Of a DNA stretch of 64,000 nucleotides, positions 49,837 through 61,971 are shown piece after piece. The DNA comes from Phlebotomus papatasi. Lineage: Eukaryota > Arthropoda > Insecta > Diptera > Psychodidae. The position numbers were made by a program, and so were the translations under genes. Position 1 is the stretch's first letter, and each line of letters opens with the position of its first letter. The notes under the pieces are model-generated. The model saw only the letters and a program-made list of their open reading frames with translations, ran no database searches and was not told the origin of the DNA. Where the stretch lies: positions 74,648,001 through 74,712,000 of the forward strand of contig NC_077222.1 of assembly GCF_024763615.1 (NCBI RefSeq). The letters are read 5' to 3'.

Positions 49837-50172
49837 TATCGAAGAGTTGTTTGTTCATTTGACCGAAGTTAATTACTTGGTATTTACTTATGGTATTGTT
49901 TTTTTTTAAATTTTATTGAAAAAAAACAAATTGCAAAATTCCCAAGGATCGTCTTCTAAGATTCAAAAACAAAAAAATGAGATCAATTTTATGATCAACT
50001 CTGTTTAGTTTCAGCTCAAAACACCCTCATATTCGTTAAGGTTCATTGGATTCAAGTGATGGAGCAAGCCCATGCTATTGAGAGCCTTACCATTTTCATG
50101 TCTTTTTCACACTAACACTATTTTCACCCACAACCTTTCATGCATATCCAATGTTATAAAGAGAGTACGTAG

Positions 50173-50200
50173 ATTGAAAATCTCTCGAGAGATTTTCAAT
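50173..50200. repeat. Perfect 28-bp palindrome
   Basis: ATTGAAAATCTCTC joined directly to GAGAGATTTTCAAT, with no loop, centred on CTCGAG at 50184-50189. Confidence 0.9.
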
Positions 50201-50665
50201 TTCAATCTCTTCGCGTATTTTCACGTGTACGTTTGAAACGAAGGTTGTTTACTCTATCGCACTACTTAAAATTTCTACACCACTCTATATTTATTGCATA
50301 TTTGAGTGTACTTTCTATGATGGTGATTTTTTGCTCAACATCACCCCATTGGTCTATGTTGAATTTTTATCCGCGATTTCATTGCAGATATCGATCGATT
50401 ATTCGACTCTTTGTTGGTTTCTTCTTTCCTTCCAAACCCCGGTCATGTCCTAATGAGAGACACAGCCTCTTCTAATAACATTTTAATGATTTTTTGATAA
50501 GGGTAAGCTGGAGAGAAACTCTTGATGAGTTCAAGAGCTCCATTAGATAGATTTTTTTAACACATTTTCCATTTACCAATATTCTAATATTATATACACA
50601 CGTCATTCTGTAAATTTCGATGTAAATAATATCTGTACAAAGAAATATTTAAAGCATAAGTCGCG

Positions 50666-50801
50666 TCGGTTATATCAGCAACTCTGCTAACTGCATTTGG
50701 TTTGTGTCTGCATCTGTTGCAACACCACACATCAATACGTCGCTTCGAACAAATGTATACATAAAGCCAATGCAGTTAGCACAGATGCTGATCGAACCAC
50801 C
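50666..50801. mobile_element. Foldback MITE
   Basis: CGGTTATATCAGCAACTCTG and GCTAACTGCATT on the left pair with AATGCAGTTAGC and CAGATGCTGATCGAACCACCG on the right, in pieces, with mismatches. About 136 bp. Confidence 0.6.
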
Positions 50802-51160
50802 GTTATATATATAATATATATATCAACCTTACTATACATACATTAAGAACTTATTTACGTTATGCCAAAAAGTTCAATATGCAAATCGATGAGATGCATA
50901 CACTGAACTTTTGGGAAACTTCAAAACTACTTTTCACAATTATAATAACACAGAGTCATTCAAGACTTATTTAACGTATCGTTATTTCAACCCTTCAAAG
51001 CCAACAAGGAATCTTAAAAGTCAAAGTCTGCAAACATCCCTTTTATGATATTTAAAATCGAAATAGATATAGAATCTTTATACTAATTTTCAATTACATT
51101 CTCGAATGTGGTATTGTATCTAAAAGAACATCTTCATTAGACTTATAAGCTTCCATACTA

Positions 51161-51354
51161 GGGGGGAGTGGGGCACCTTTTAAATTTGGATTTTCTCCTA
51201 TGTTTAAGTAGGACTAAGCCATCATAATGTAATATAGTTTCTCAATTTGTTTGTGCAGCTAAATTACATCACGATAAGGCTCAATTTTATTTAAAAATAG
51301 GTGAAAATCCTAATTTCAAAGGTACTCCACTTTCCAAAGTGCCCCACTTCCCCC
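51161..51354. mobile_element. TA-flanked GGGGA MITE, copy i
   Basis: Left GGGGGGAGTGGGGCACC, right GTGCCCCACTTCCCC, TA on both sides (51159-51160, 51355-51356). Internal blocks match the decayed copy at 18183-18399. Confidence 0.78.
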
Positions 51355-51774
51355 TACGGAAAAATTTGTAAAATTATTAGTCAATTGGAATATTTAAAGA
51401 GTACCTGAACTCAAAGACAAAACTTGGTTGCAGGTATAGAATAAACAGTTAAATGCAGTCCATTATCTAATAAATACTGCGAGAAAAAAAATTATAGAAG
51501 ATAAATGAAGAGCAAATCCAAATATTTATCTTCTCATGGATAAATATGTCTTACATTTCCTTTCTACGTTCTAAGATACTCTATTTAATACAATGCGCTT
51601 CTCCTGTAGGTAAATATTTAATATATAAAAATAATGGTGAGTGAAAATTCGCGAAATGCTCGAATTCGTGAGCTCTGTGATTTTAAAGGCTAGTTATTAA
51701 ATCATTTTAGCTATAGTTTAAAAGTATATCTTGAAGTAGGTCTCAAAGATTATGAATTTACATAGGGGAGATCG

Positions 51775-52488
51775 TTGTAGATTTAGAAAGCAAGTGAAGC
51801 CTTTTTCACTTTTTCAAAAGTAGCATTAGGATATTGACTGTATAAAATCGTGTAGATCAAAAAAGCTCTATAATCCTTGACTTTTTCTAGAGAGGACAAT
51901 GAAAAAAGTATGACATATTGCCTACATGTGCCCCGGCCTGGTTAGATGTAGCCATTTTTGGAGTACTAATTGCTACTTGTTTTTCATACGAAATTTTAAC
52001 CTGTAGATACCAAATATTATTTCACTTGATACGCTGAAGCCCCCTACTCTTAAATATGCCACTAAAACTTAAAAGAAATAGGCTTTAATTGACTTTTTTA
52101 TGCAGTTTTTGTAATTGAGTGAAAATTGATGCAAGCATCCTAAAAAGATCTCAATAGTACTAGTATTGTTAGATATCCATGCATTAGCGAAAAATCTTTG
52201 ATAGTTTTAGCCTGTCACAAAAGAGTGGCTGCATCTGCCCTGAGGGCTGATTCAGTGTCTATCGCCTTATATAAAAAAAAAATAGATAATTATTGTCCGA
52301 GTGAAAAAAAAACCTCCAAATTAACTTTACTAAACCAGAAACAAGGTAAAATTATGATATCTTGACTAGAAGCTCAGGAAAACAAATATTGGGCCAAAAC
52401 CTGTAACATCAAAATTACAATTTTATTCCGAAACGAGAAAAATCAACTGGATAATTCTACCTCTGGCTAATTGTACACCGGTCTCCCC
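51775..52488. mobile_element. TA-flanked GGGGAGA element, longer form
   Basis: Left GGGGAGATCGTTGTAG and right (complement) GGGGAGACCGGTGTAC match in all but a few positions, with TA on both sides. The 714-bp interior shows no transposase. Confidence 0.5.
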
Positions 52489-55024
52489 TACCCCACATAA
52501 CCCCTTGAAACGCAACTCACACTGTTTCAATATTTCACATAAATTCAAAAATTTACAATTTGAATTATCTTCATACAAATTAATTATTATTAAAGCGGTT
52601 AAAATTTGATTGGAAATTATCACCTAAGACTATGTAAAAATGTCAATTATTTACATAAATTTCTATCAGGTTAATCTTTTAACTTAATTTACAATGAAAT
52701 AATTACCAGAATTACAGCTTTTAAAAGCATATATTTTAAGCCAGTCACTAGCTTTTCGTTACTATATGCAAGAAAATTACTAAAACGATTTATAAAATGT
52801 ATTAAAAAAACATTTTTTGCCTTTAAAATTTTTCAAAGATATTTGAGATTATTAAAAAATCGTCTTAAAAAAATCGTAGTTAGAAAAAATGATTAATAAA
52901 TAAATATTTTAATAAATATCTAATAAATAAATAATGCTCTTGACTTTCTATTTTACTTACCTTCATTAAAATGTCTAAAATATTTTCCTAAAGAAAATTT
53001 ATTATCTGTAACATCCGAAATCGATGGATTATAGATATTACTCTTTCTCTCTATCTCTTTGAGGTCGAGCAATAAAAATGAAAATAAAATAAAGACCATT
53101 TTAGCAGAATGACTTCTCTGATGGTAGACAGTTCAATTATCTCGGTTGCAAAAGACATATTTTTCATCTTCCCTTATTCTCTTCTCTGCAGCTTCGTTTT
53201 ACAATGGACAAAATATTATCTCGGGTTTCTCTAGGAATGGATCTCTTCCTTATTTTATATTGATTCTATATAATACTAATTCTCAAATATATATAGCATT
53301 TTTATGGACATTTTTAATTTTAAATTTACTATTTTTGATTTTCTTCAATTGGTCAGTAGCATATTATAATTTTACAGTAAAAGAGTTATTATGATAAATA
53401 TAAAAGAGCCAAAAACATTTACATAAAAGAGTTTAATTGACAAATGAAGGCCATGTAAATGATCCTTAAATTTAATGAGAGGGTACCCAAAACCCCTAAG
53501 TCACTATCTCTAACCTTCCGGCCTCAAACTCTGAAGACAGCTCTCGACTTGAAAATTTATTAAATAATTATGTATATTTCGGCAAATTGCTCTGGTGATA
53601 ATTTGACTATTTTACAATTTACTAGAATGTTAATGTAAAAGTCATTTATCGAAATAATCGCAATGAGGTTGTTATCAATTGCTGAATTGTGTAGGAGGAT
53701 GTGGTCAAAATAAATACAGAGTTCATTTCTCCGTCTACTATTGTATCTTTAACAGTGAATGTTTGAGATAAAAAGAGAAAGGAAGCTATGGGAAACCGCA
53801 GGGTATATTGTTCCACACACCATATGCATGAAAATCTCTGTATTTATGACTCCCTACATAATGCATATGGCACATATATGTATAAATACCCTTTGGGTCG
53901 ATATTTGGATTAAATTCGTCCGCATCTCATTGAAAAGTTCGTGAAACCGAACCAATTTCCACAAATACAAACGAGTATTTTGACAAGGATTGAGTGGAAT
54001 GGGGAGATCCGAGGAATAGATCATAGTGGGTTGATTTTGGAAAATCGTCGGGCTGATGGGGGTTGAACGTTCCCATCATATCCATATACTTTGAGGATGA
54101 GCTGCCCCCTATTCAGTGGTGGGCTGGAAGAGACATGCTGAGGTAGTGGGGTATCCAAAGCCAGAGATTTTAGGATGAGGTGTATTATTCGCCATCAGTT
54201 TTACCATTCTGTCAGCTTGCCATATATATTATCCTTAGTATAGAATATATATTTATAAAAGGGATTTTATCCCCAATTCACACACATTTCTCCCTACAGA
54301 GGGAAAAAGCATGCCGGTGTCGAATGGAATATTGAGTGGCGATATCGCCAAGTGTAGTTGTGTGCTAGGAGAGGACTAAAAGGAAAGTTCAGTTGTGTTG
54401 TAAAGATATTTCACAGTGTTAGTATAAGCTTTTTGCAAAGCTCTCATTTCCCATAAAATTCCAATGGCGATACGGTGTAGTGTGCGCACTCCAACAGTAC
54501 ATGGCTCAAATGTCATGTACAGGGGTGAAATGTGGAAGTTTCACCCCCACTGAGAGAACACTTAGTTAAGGGTGCACAGAGAGGAGATCGTTCTCTTTCT
54601 GCTCATGTATTGGTAGTTGGTCGTTTTTGCTATATCTCTCTATATCCCCTTTCTGTTTCTGTATCAGTACCCAGAGAGAGAGCTTTTGTGAATAATACTC
54701 TATGGGGCGCATATTTACGACAGGATTGGGACTACTACGGCATGGAAAATATAATGGCAAAAACGGCATAAAATGGTGAGAGGAGGTACACCATGGCGTG
54801 GGGGTCCTGTTCAACTATATAGCAAAATAATGATGTAGGTTGACTGGGTAAACAAAACCACCCCTACTACCATGGGAGTACCAGACCTACCATCAATGGC
54901 TACGGCAAATAGGCGCACAATATAAGGACTCAAATCTTCCACCCCATCGTGTTCCTTTTTTTCCAACCCAAGAGGCACATCATTTAAACTTTATATTGTT
55001 GTGACGCACTCTCCAGGGTTCTAA
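52489..55024. other. No gene recognised
   Basis: AT-rich with a slightly less AT-rich part at 53990-54960. Short opposite-strand frames at 54532-54814 have no splice or domain support. Confidence 0.4.
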
Positions 55025-55072
55025 TATACATATATGTATATAAATATATATCTGTAGATACATAGATATATG

Positions 55073-55108
<36 letters not shown>

Positions 55109-55117
55109 TATTTATAT
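55025..55117. repeat. TA/TG-rich microsatellite
   Basis: Imperfect TATATA/TATGTA repeat. Confidence 0.9.
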
Positions 55118-55642
55118 CTCAAATACATAGTATTTAATATTTTTAGAAAGCCAAATTTCAAAGAACCAGGGTTGTGCAGAAAATTTTATTTAATATAATT
55201 ATTATCAGCTACTAAAAAATGCACTTACTCCCAAGATAATAGAATAATCTTGTAAACGACAACCATAAAACCTTTTGAGTAGATAGTATGATTAAGTTTT
55301 CGACACTTCGAAAATTACTTAATTGTTTTGAAACTTCTCACTTGAAGAATTTGACTACCTATTAATTTTTGACATATTAATAAATTCTAAGAATTTTTTG
55401 TTATAAATTTTTTAGCCAAGTGATAGATATTGAAGAACCCCCTTATGATTTCTCTCAAGGAATCGTTGGTATGACCTTTGACTTTCCTTAGCTTTATCCC
55501 CTTTATAATAAAAAAAAATAATGTTGATCAATCCTTTCAAATATTTAACTTGATCCTTTCAAATATTTTATTACAATAGAACGTCAGTAACCTTAATTCA
55601 CAACCCATACTTCTTTACTTCTGAACGAATCTCAAATATATA

Positions 55643-55854
55643 GGGGAAATTGGGGCACCACCAAACACGAGATAGCACCAAACACTAATTTTTATACCTA
55701 AACTACTTGGACTATCTCTACCATTTCTTTAGTGGACAAGCATCCCTATAATGCCTAAAAATTTCTATAGGTTTTGTCATTAGAAGTCGAATATCTGATT
55801 AAAAAATCACAGTGTTTGGTGCTACTCCGTGTTTGGTGGTGCCCCAGTTTCCCC
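55643..55854. mobile_element. TA-flanked GGGGA MITE, copy k
   Basis: Left GGGGAAATTGGGGCACCACC, right GGTGGTGCCCCAGTTTCCCC, TA on both sides (55641-55642, 55855-55856). ACCAAACAC in the left arm pairs with GTGTTTGGTGC in the right. Well preserved. Confidence 0.82.
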
Positions 55855-56869
55855 TACAATTTTTAGTTAATTTATCCTTTTGAAAGACTATCAGTGGTAA
55901 GGTCAGACGAGGTTTTGATAACTAAGATTTAGTTTCAAATTCAGTTGAAATTTAAGGATAAAATCAATCAGGTTAAGAACCAGAAATTGATATTTGTCCG
56001 AAATTCAATTTTAGTCATCTACAATTTTAGTCAGGCTCTTGAGATAATTTAATAGTGTAAAGTAAAATAGCTTAATTTAGGATCTGCTCCAAATGGATTT
56101 TATTGCTTGAACTCCTTAGAGAAAGCAGTATATATAATCCAACGATTTTGAGTTATACAGTGGTGACCAATATAATAAGATCACTTATCACAACCTAACC
56201 TTTTTACTTTTGTAAATTTTTTTTTCTAGTAGGTCGAAAAAAATTTAATGTAGAAATGATAAAGTATTATCTTACATCGAAAAAGTTTAGTTCTGGGTAT
56301 ATAAAGTTTGTATATTGACACAGAATACGTCAATAGTGAAATTCTTCTTGAACACAAAAATAGAATCGCTTTCATTTATAGTAATAAACAGAAATTCATT
56401 TAGAGTATTTCATAAAAATAACAGAATTTTAATGTAATATTAATAATGATTAACTGACTTTTCACAATCAATTTTTTAAATTTGGAGAAAGAAAACTACT
56501 ACAAAATGTAGAACTTTTTCGTTAAAGGCTTTATTAGATTTTTGAGGTTAAGGGAGCATGGAATGATCGTGAAAGTTATAGTTGACCGTCACGAAACTCA
56601 ATAATCCGTAACACAGTATAGTATTTACGTAAACATAAGACTCGGGATTTTGGGTACCATCGGTTCCACGGGCCTATTAGATTTTTTCTTATTCGATAGA
56701 TATTACGAAAATAACAACAATTCGGGATTTTTTAATTGTTCATTACGTTAGTCATCCTAGCATTTGATCGCAAGGCATTCTATAAAAAAAATATAGTGGA
56801 AAAGGTCCGCAGATAAATCCTGGGAGAGTTAAAAATAGATTTTAATGAACAGTATTACTCAGAAGGATG

Positions 56870-57110
56870 TGCTAGCTGTCGCCAGCCCTAGAAGCTAACC
56901 GGTTTTTGATAGCGACTTGGAACCAGGGAATCCCCTCAAAAGTCAACTTAAGGATCGTTATCATGCTCCTCATTTTCCCCCATCCCTCCTCTTCCCCTCC
57001 AAAACCATGTATTTTGGAATTCTTTCAAAACGCGTCGAGCAATTTTTTTTCGTTTTTGGCTACATTTTGAGCTTACCCAGTCAGACATCTCGTGCATAAA
57101 TGAAAATCCA
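56870..57110. repeat. Dispersed repeat S, copy 2
   Basis: Shares with 43291-43500 CTCCTCTTCCCCTCCAAAAC, CAAAACGCGTCGAGCAATT and the end GAAAATCCAGTTG-like block, in the same order. Confidence 0.6.
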
Positions 57111-57239
57111 GTTGAATAATTTCCAATAACCGTTTTTCAAGGTCAAAGCTGGTCAAAGCATTAAAAAGACCTTAAATAGCGTATTTCTTAACCGAATTGT
57201 ATAATATTTTAGTTTATTGGAGAGGTATTGGAATTTCCG

Positions 57240-57930
57240 ACAAGGCTGAACCGGTTTAAATCGGTTATGCACCGGTAATAAAACGGTTATGAACTGCTAA
57301 GAATTTTTCTCCCGAAAATCAATTCTATTAGGACGGAATGGGCAAAATTTGTCACAGATGGTACTATGATATTGGGATGGTATAGTTTGCCTTTACACGG
57401 AATATTGAGTAAATCATAATTTTATAGAAGTAAACACTTCCCTTCCTATTCTTTAAAATATTTATAAACTTGATACTAAATTTTTTTGTGAATTATATGT
57501 ACGTCATGAAAAATTTCATTTTGATGACTAATATTACCCCTGTCTCCCCTACTCTTCTGTTACATAGGGCCATCTTTTGAATTATTTTTTTGCATAAATA
57601 TTTAAACAATTAAAACCAATAATTCGTAGTATAATCTTTTACTTAAAAATTACTTAACACAAAACCACACTGTGCTCAAGAGGCACAATCTTAACACTTT
57701 AGCAAATATACAAGCCCTAACTCACTAAAGAGGAGATACAAATCAACCCCTTAGATGTGAAACTTAAAAAAAATGGGACAAACCATTGGCTTATTCAGCC
57801 ACTCATAAAAATCACCCGTAACAATTTATGAATCGGTTCAAATTGTTTGTGAACCAGTAAACGGTAAATGATGCGAAAGCACTTTTGATGTATAAGATCA
57901 AAGTCACGAGTATAGCATTTCGCAAAGCAT
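57240..57930. repeat. Dispersed repeat R, copy 2 (carries a MITE insertion)
   Basis: Matches 6136-6960 at both ends, with AATCGGTTATGCACCGGT-type left sequence and GTAAACGGTAAATGATGCGA right sequence. It is interrupted by the 219-bp element at 57331-57549 exactly where copy 1 has a single TA. Confidence 0.6.
57331..57549. mobile_element. GGGGA-type MITE inserted in repeat R
   Basis: Left end GGACGGAATGGGCAAAATTT, right end ACCCCTGTCTCCCC, TA on both sides (57329-57330, 57550-57551). The flanks CAATTCTAT-TA and TA-CTCTT join to the same order seen in the uninterrupted copy near 6225-6241. Confidence 0.7.
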
Positions 57931-58520
57931 AGAATGCTTTGGCACCCTTTTTTATTAAAACTGTTCAATGTGGGAATGGATTTACTATTTATCTGAAGCG
58001 CAAAGAATCAAATGGTAAGATTGTGATATAAATGAGAATTTAAGAAAATTCTGCCCTAGAAATGAAAAAATTAACTTTGTATAAAGTGAAATTCTCTAAC
58101 TCATCAGAAAGAGATTTTGTTGCATAAGTCGAATTGTTTAAAGACTACACTTCAAAAAAAATTAATGCGTCACTAATTTTATATAAAGTAACATTTCACA
58201 TTTTAGAAACTCTAGAAACGAGCTCGAGCATTTCATGAAGCGTGCATCATTTAACTCAGATTCTTATAATCTTGAGGTAATTTGACTGGACTATGTCTTC
58301 AGTGTTTACGAAGCGATTTTGAAGAAAATTTTAATATTTTGTATCTGAAATCGAAATCTGACGATAGGTCGTATCTGTCCCTACCCTAGCCACTGTACCC
58401 CGATCTGACCCTTTATTCTATATCTTTAATGTTTTTTAACCAGTTTCAACGAATTTTCTTATTCTTTTGGTTGCCCTTCTGCCTGCACTCAGATTATTTA
58501 AAATAGAAAATGATCAATGA

Positions 58521-58816
58521 TAAACCTAGATAAACATATGGCAGCTGAGATTCTTTACAGTCAACCTTAGAGTGCTTGCAACTCAGGGTTCTTTCCACTC
58601 GGAATGCTTGAAAATTCGATTGTGAATTGATTTTTGGAGATAAAGAATTGCGTCGAGCCAATTTTATCCATTTCACCCGCCAAGAACAGTGTACTCGACG
58701 CGATTCGTTACCCCCAAAATTCAACTCACAATCAAATTTTCAAACATCCCGAGTTAAAAGCACTCCGAGGTTGCCTATGTAAAAAATCCCAGTTACCAAA
58801 AGCTTATCTGGGTTTA
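58521..58816. mobile_element. GCTGAGATTC foldback element, copy 2
   Basis: Ends TAAACCTAGATAA and TTATCTGGGTTTA are inverted. The arms pair on through GCAGCTGAGATTCTTTAC, GAGTGCTT and a CAATCGAATTTTC-like block. No transposase; the opposing open frames at 58494-58867 are hairpin shadows. Confidence 0.75.
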
Positions 58817-60686
58817 TTTTCCACTCGATTTTATAAGTATTCTTTGTTAACCACTCTGCTCTCCTAAGCGCCAAACCTGACAAGCTCTAAGCGTCTAAGC
58901 ATTCAATTTAGACTGGATAAGTATGGAATACTTTTGGCTTTTTAAATTATGCAAATTTCCAATGAAAAGTTTCCAAAAGGCTATCATAAAGACATTCTGG
59001 GAGAAAGACTTAAGACGACGGATCTTATCAAAAATATACCTTATTCTCATCCCGCGTCACTCAAATGAGCGTATTTGAAAAGGCGCACTTTTTCTTTGTT
59101 TCAAAGTAAAATATTTAAATGGATGTTTAGGAATATAAAGCCTGTGCCCAATTATAAAACGTTTAAATCAAAATATTTTCTCCCTCTGTGTAAATGAGAA
59201 TTTTTCTCGCCTTAACTTCGCATTTCCACCCCTAGTTGTATCACCTTCCTCTTGGATGAAATCATGAAATTCATTCCTTCTCATCTCCCTGTGAGACATC
59301 GTTGTCACAATCCAAATAGCTGAAATACCAGCATTTCTTCGTATTCGTTTCTCTTTTATAGCTATGGAGCTTTCACTGTTTTGTGATTTGTTTGAGAGAA
59401 TATTTTTCTACTTCAGCGCGAATTTCTCGGAATTTATGGCTAAAAAATAAATTGGTAAAATCGACCCATGTGTGTACCACCTAATTTCATTGTTCCCCTC
59501 TAGAGACAAGAGCATGAGCCCTAGGTTGAAGATGAAGAGGTGGATGCATAAAAACGGGGATGTACACAAACAAGATTGAAACACATTGAACCTCGACTAC
59601 CCCCCCAACTTTCCCTTAGCCTTTCCGGTATGGGTTTCGACTCAGCTATTCTCGCATTCTCCGAATCATCCAGTTCTTTTCCACCCTGAAACATGTGCAT
59701 AGGATGCACGCTAGAATTTATTGAGTCCATGGTTCAACCTTCCGCCCCGCATAGAACACAGCATCCTACTTGTATAGTAAACATTGTTGCGTCTCTTTTT
59801 CATGAATTTGAGGGCAATATAAATTTACCAGCGAACACTGCCCGATCCTCAAACTGCTCAGACCAGAGGAAAAGTACCATGAGAAAACTCATGCATGGTT
59901 CCATGTTGGTGTTATATATGTAAAATATTTATTGTTTTGGCGAGGAAGACCAGCTCAAGTCACTTTCTGTGTCGAGAAGAATTTCATGTGTTTCTCTTTG
60001 CAAGAAAAATATTTCCACAAAAACATTTAATTGCATAACATTATTCAGTAAATAGAGTGGTGGTAGTAAGGAAGAATTTTATAGAAAGGAATTTTATTCT
60101 AAATTTCATTAAACTCTCCAAAAAAAATTACTCCTGCACCCGATAAAATACCTCCGGGAAGTGTTGTTATGTTATACTAAAATAATGGTGCAGAAATATG
60201 GGAAATACTCCATTTTATAACCATTGTATTGAGCAAATATGCATCAGAAATGATGCACAAGATTTTATCTGCATTTTATCCAACTATCTCTAATTTTGAG
60301 ATGATTGCAGAGAAAATAAAATAAATAGAAACTCCTTATTTTTTTTCATTTGCTAAGTCTTCTTACATGATGATTTTATATTGTTTTTGAAGTTCAAAAT
60401 TGAGTAGGAAGAGTTCAGACATTATTTTGAAATTGCAGTTTGAAATTGTTTTATAAAGAGAAGATAAATAGTTGTACAACACTTCCAAATTTCCTATTTT
60501 TGGTGAGTCGCAATTAGGTTTAGTGTTATATCAAAATGGTAACATTAATTGTTTCATTAATTGTAGAATTTTCTCGAAAAGTGGATTTTCGAGAAAATAA
60601 AGTCAGCATTTAGCAACGCAGAGATTTTTTTGAAATTTAGAATAAGGGATTGTAATTAATTACTAATTAAGTATTACTAATCGGTG
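58817..60686. other. No gene recognised
   Basis: Mixed composition. A less AT-rich patch at 59500-59900 has overlapping frames on both strands without splice support. Confidence 0.4.
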
Positions 60687-61240
60687 GCAGCCAAAATCCC
60701 GAAAGCCAAAATCTTGAAAGCCAAAATCTCAAACGCCAAAATCCCGAAAAGGTCAAAATCCTGAAAAGGTCAAAATCCCGAAAGCCAAAATCCCGAATGT
60801 TCAAAATCCTAAAAGGAATGAATGTAGGGTCGGAAGAACGTCTGTTCGACAGGGAACCCCTATTGACACTTATGTCAAAATGTTGAAAATTATTTATTGT
60901 ATCTAGTAAAATATAAGTAATATACCGTTTTTTCTGTAATATACCTTTTACTATAAACAGAGATGTTCAAATTTCATATCCCAAATGGTATAGAGTAAGG
61001 TGTCAATAGGTGCTGACACGAGTTCTTAAAGTGTCAATAGACGTTCCTTTCACCCTATATGGGGGAAAATATTTAGAATAATTTTCCAAGACACAGAAGA
61101 TTTCCCTTTGCCTCCAGAAAGCGCGGGTGCAATCGTGGGAGTAGCTATGACACTTATAAGAATTCGGGATTTTGGCTTTCAGGATTTTGGCGTTCGGGAT
61201 TTTGGCTTTCGGGATTGTGGTTTTCGGGATTATGACCGGG
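60687..61240. mobile_element. Foldback-like element with arms of tandem 15-mers
   Basis: About eight units of a GCCAAAATCCCGAAA-type 15-mer occupy 60687-60815. Five or six units of its complement, (T)TTCGGGATTTTGGC, occupy about 61160-61238. Arms built from short tandem repeats are the hallmark of foldback (FB-type) transposons. The middle contains the MITE at 60852-61055. The frame reading IRDFGFQDFGVRDFGFRD at 61160 onward is simply this repeat translated. Confidence 0.6.
60852..61055. mobile_element. MITE with GGGTGAAAGGAAC ends, copy 2 (reverse orientation)
   Basis: Left GGGAACCCCTATTGACAC, right GTTCCTTTCACCC followed by TA; related throughout to 49637-49836. It sits inside the 15-mer foldback structure. 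Confidence 0.68.
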
Positions 61241-61892
61241 ACCCGATTATACCGTATACAAGCATTTTGACAGCATTTAATATAGAAAAATCATATTCTA
61301 ATCTAAAGCTTTTATTGTCGAATTGAGTATTGAGTATTCCACTTGCATCAGATATACGAGTACATTTCTTGCATACACAATAAAATAATTAATGAATTCT
61401 TTTTTAATCTGAGTTATATATACATATAACTACAAATCGTTTAATGTCGCTAAGAGTTTAATACAATTTATTTTAAACAAATAAATTTTAAATCGTTTTG
61501 AAATATTTTTAGAAAATATATTTATATAAAAAAATGCGTTCATTTTTAAATATACAAAAGACTAAATATTAATGCAACAATAGATCATAGTAGGAACTTT
61601 TTCTTGATATTTTAGTAAATCAAAGTATGTGACCCAAATGCAAGAGATATTTGTACACCATTGGTGTTGATAATGTGGGATGGTGAAAATTAAACTGGAA
61701 AATACTTCACCACAAGTTGATGATCATCAACACCTTTTCCAGACTCCTCCAATATGTATTTCCTGACAAATATTTTGACACACACCGTCATTATCGCATA
61801 GTTACAAAAGTCATTTAGCGCTATACAAAACCTTATTTACGTGCAAACGATCCGAAGGATGGTAAGAGAAGTGTATCATCAGCAGAAGCTGG

Positions 61893-61971
61893 ATGGTTTG
61901 GGTGCCAGCAAATGTTTTACTAGTGCTGCTGTTTCTGGCATCACTTCAAGAGTGCGAGGCAGATAAGGATG
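61893..61971 (+). CDS. Possible signal-peptide exon of a secreted or surface protein
   Basis: ATG 61893 follows an in-frame stop at 61863-61865. It encodes MVWVPANVLLVLLFLASLQE then CEADKD, a textbook signal peptide with a hydrophobic core at residues 5-17 and a likely cleavage after CEA. The exon would end in phase 1 at GATG|GTACTG, a poor donor. If unspliced, the frame runs on only to a TGA some 18 codons later. The start codon lacks a purine at -3, and an upstream ATG at 61858 opens an overlapping frame. It could be an alternative first exon of the gene starting at 26973, a separate gene, or chance. Confidence 0.42.

Noticed and set aside
61108..61326. A frame encoding a (R/Q)DFGF-type repeat peptide
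   Set aside because: It is the translation of the tandem 15-mer in the right arm of the foldback-like element; no start or splice evidence for expression.
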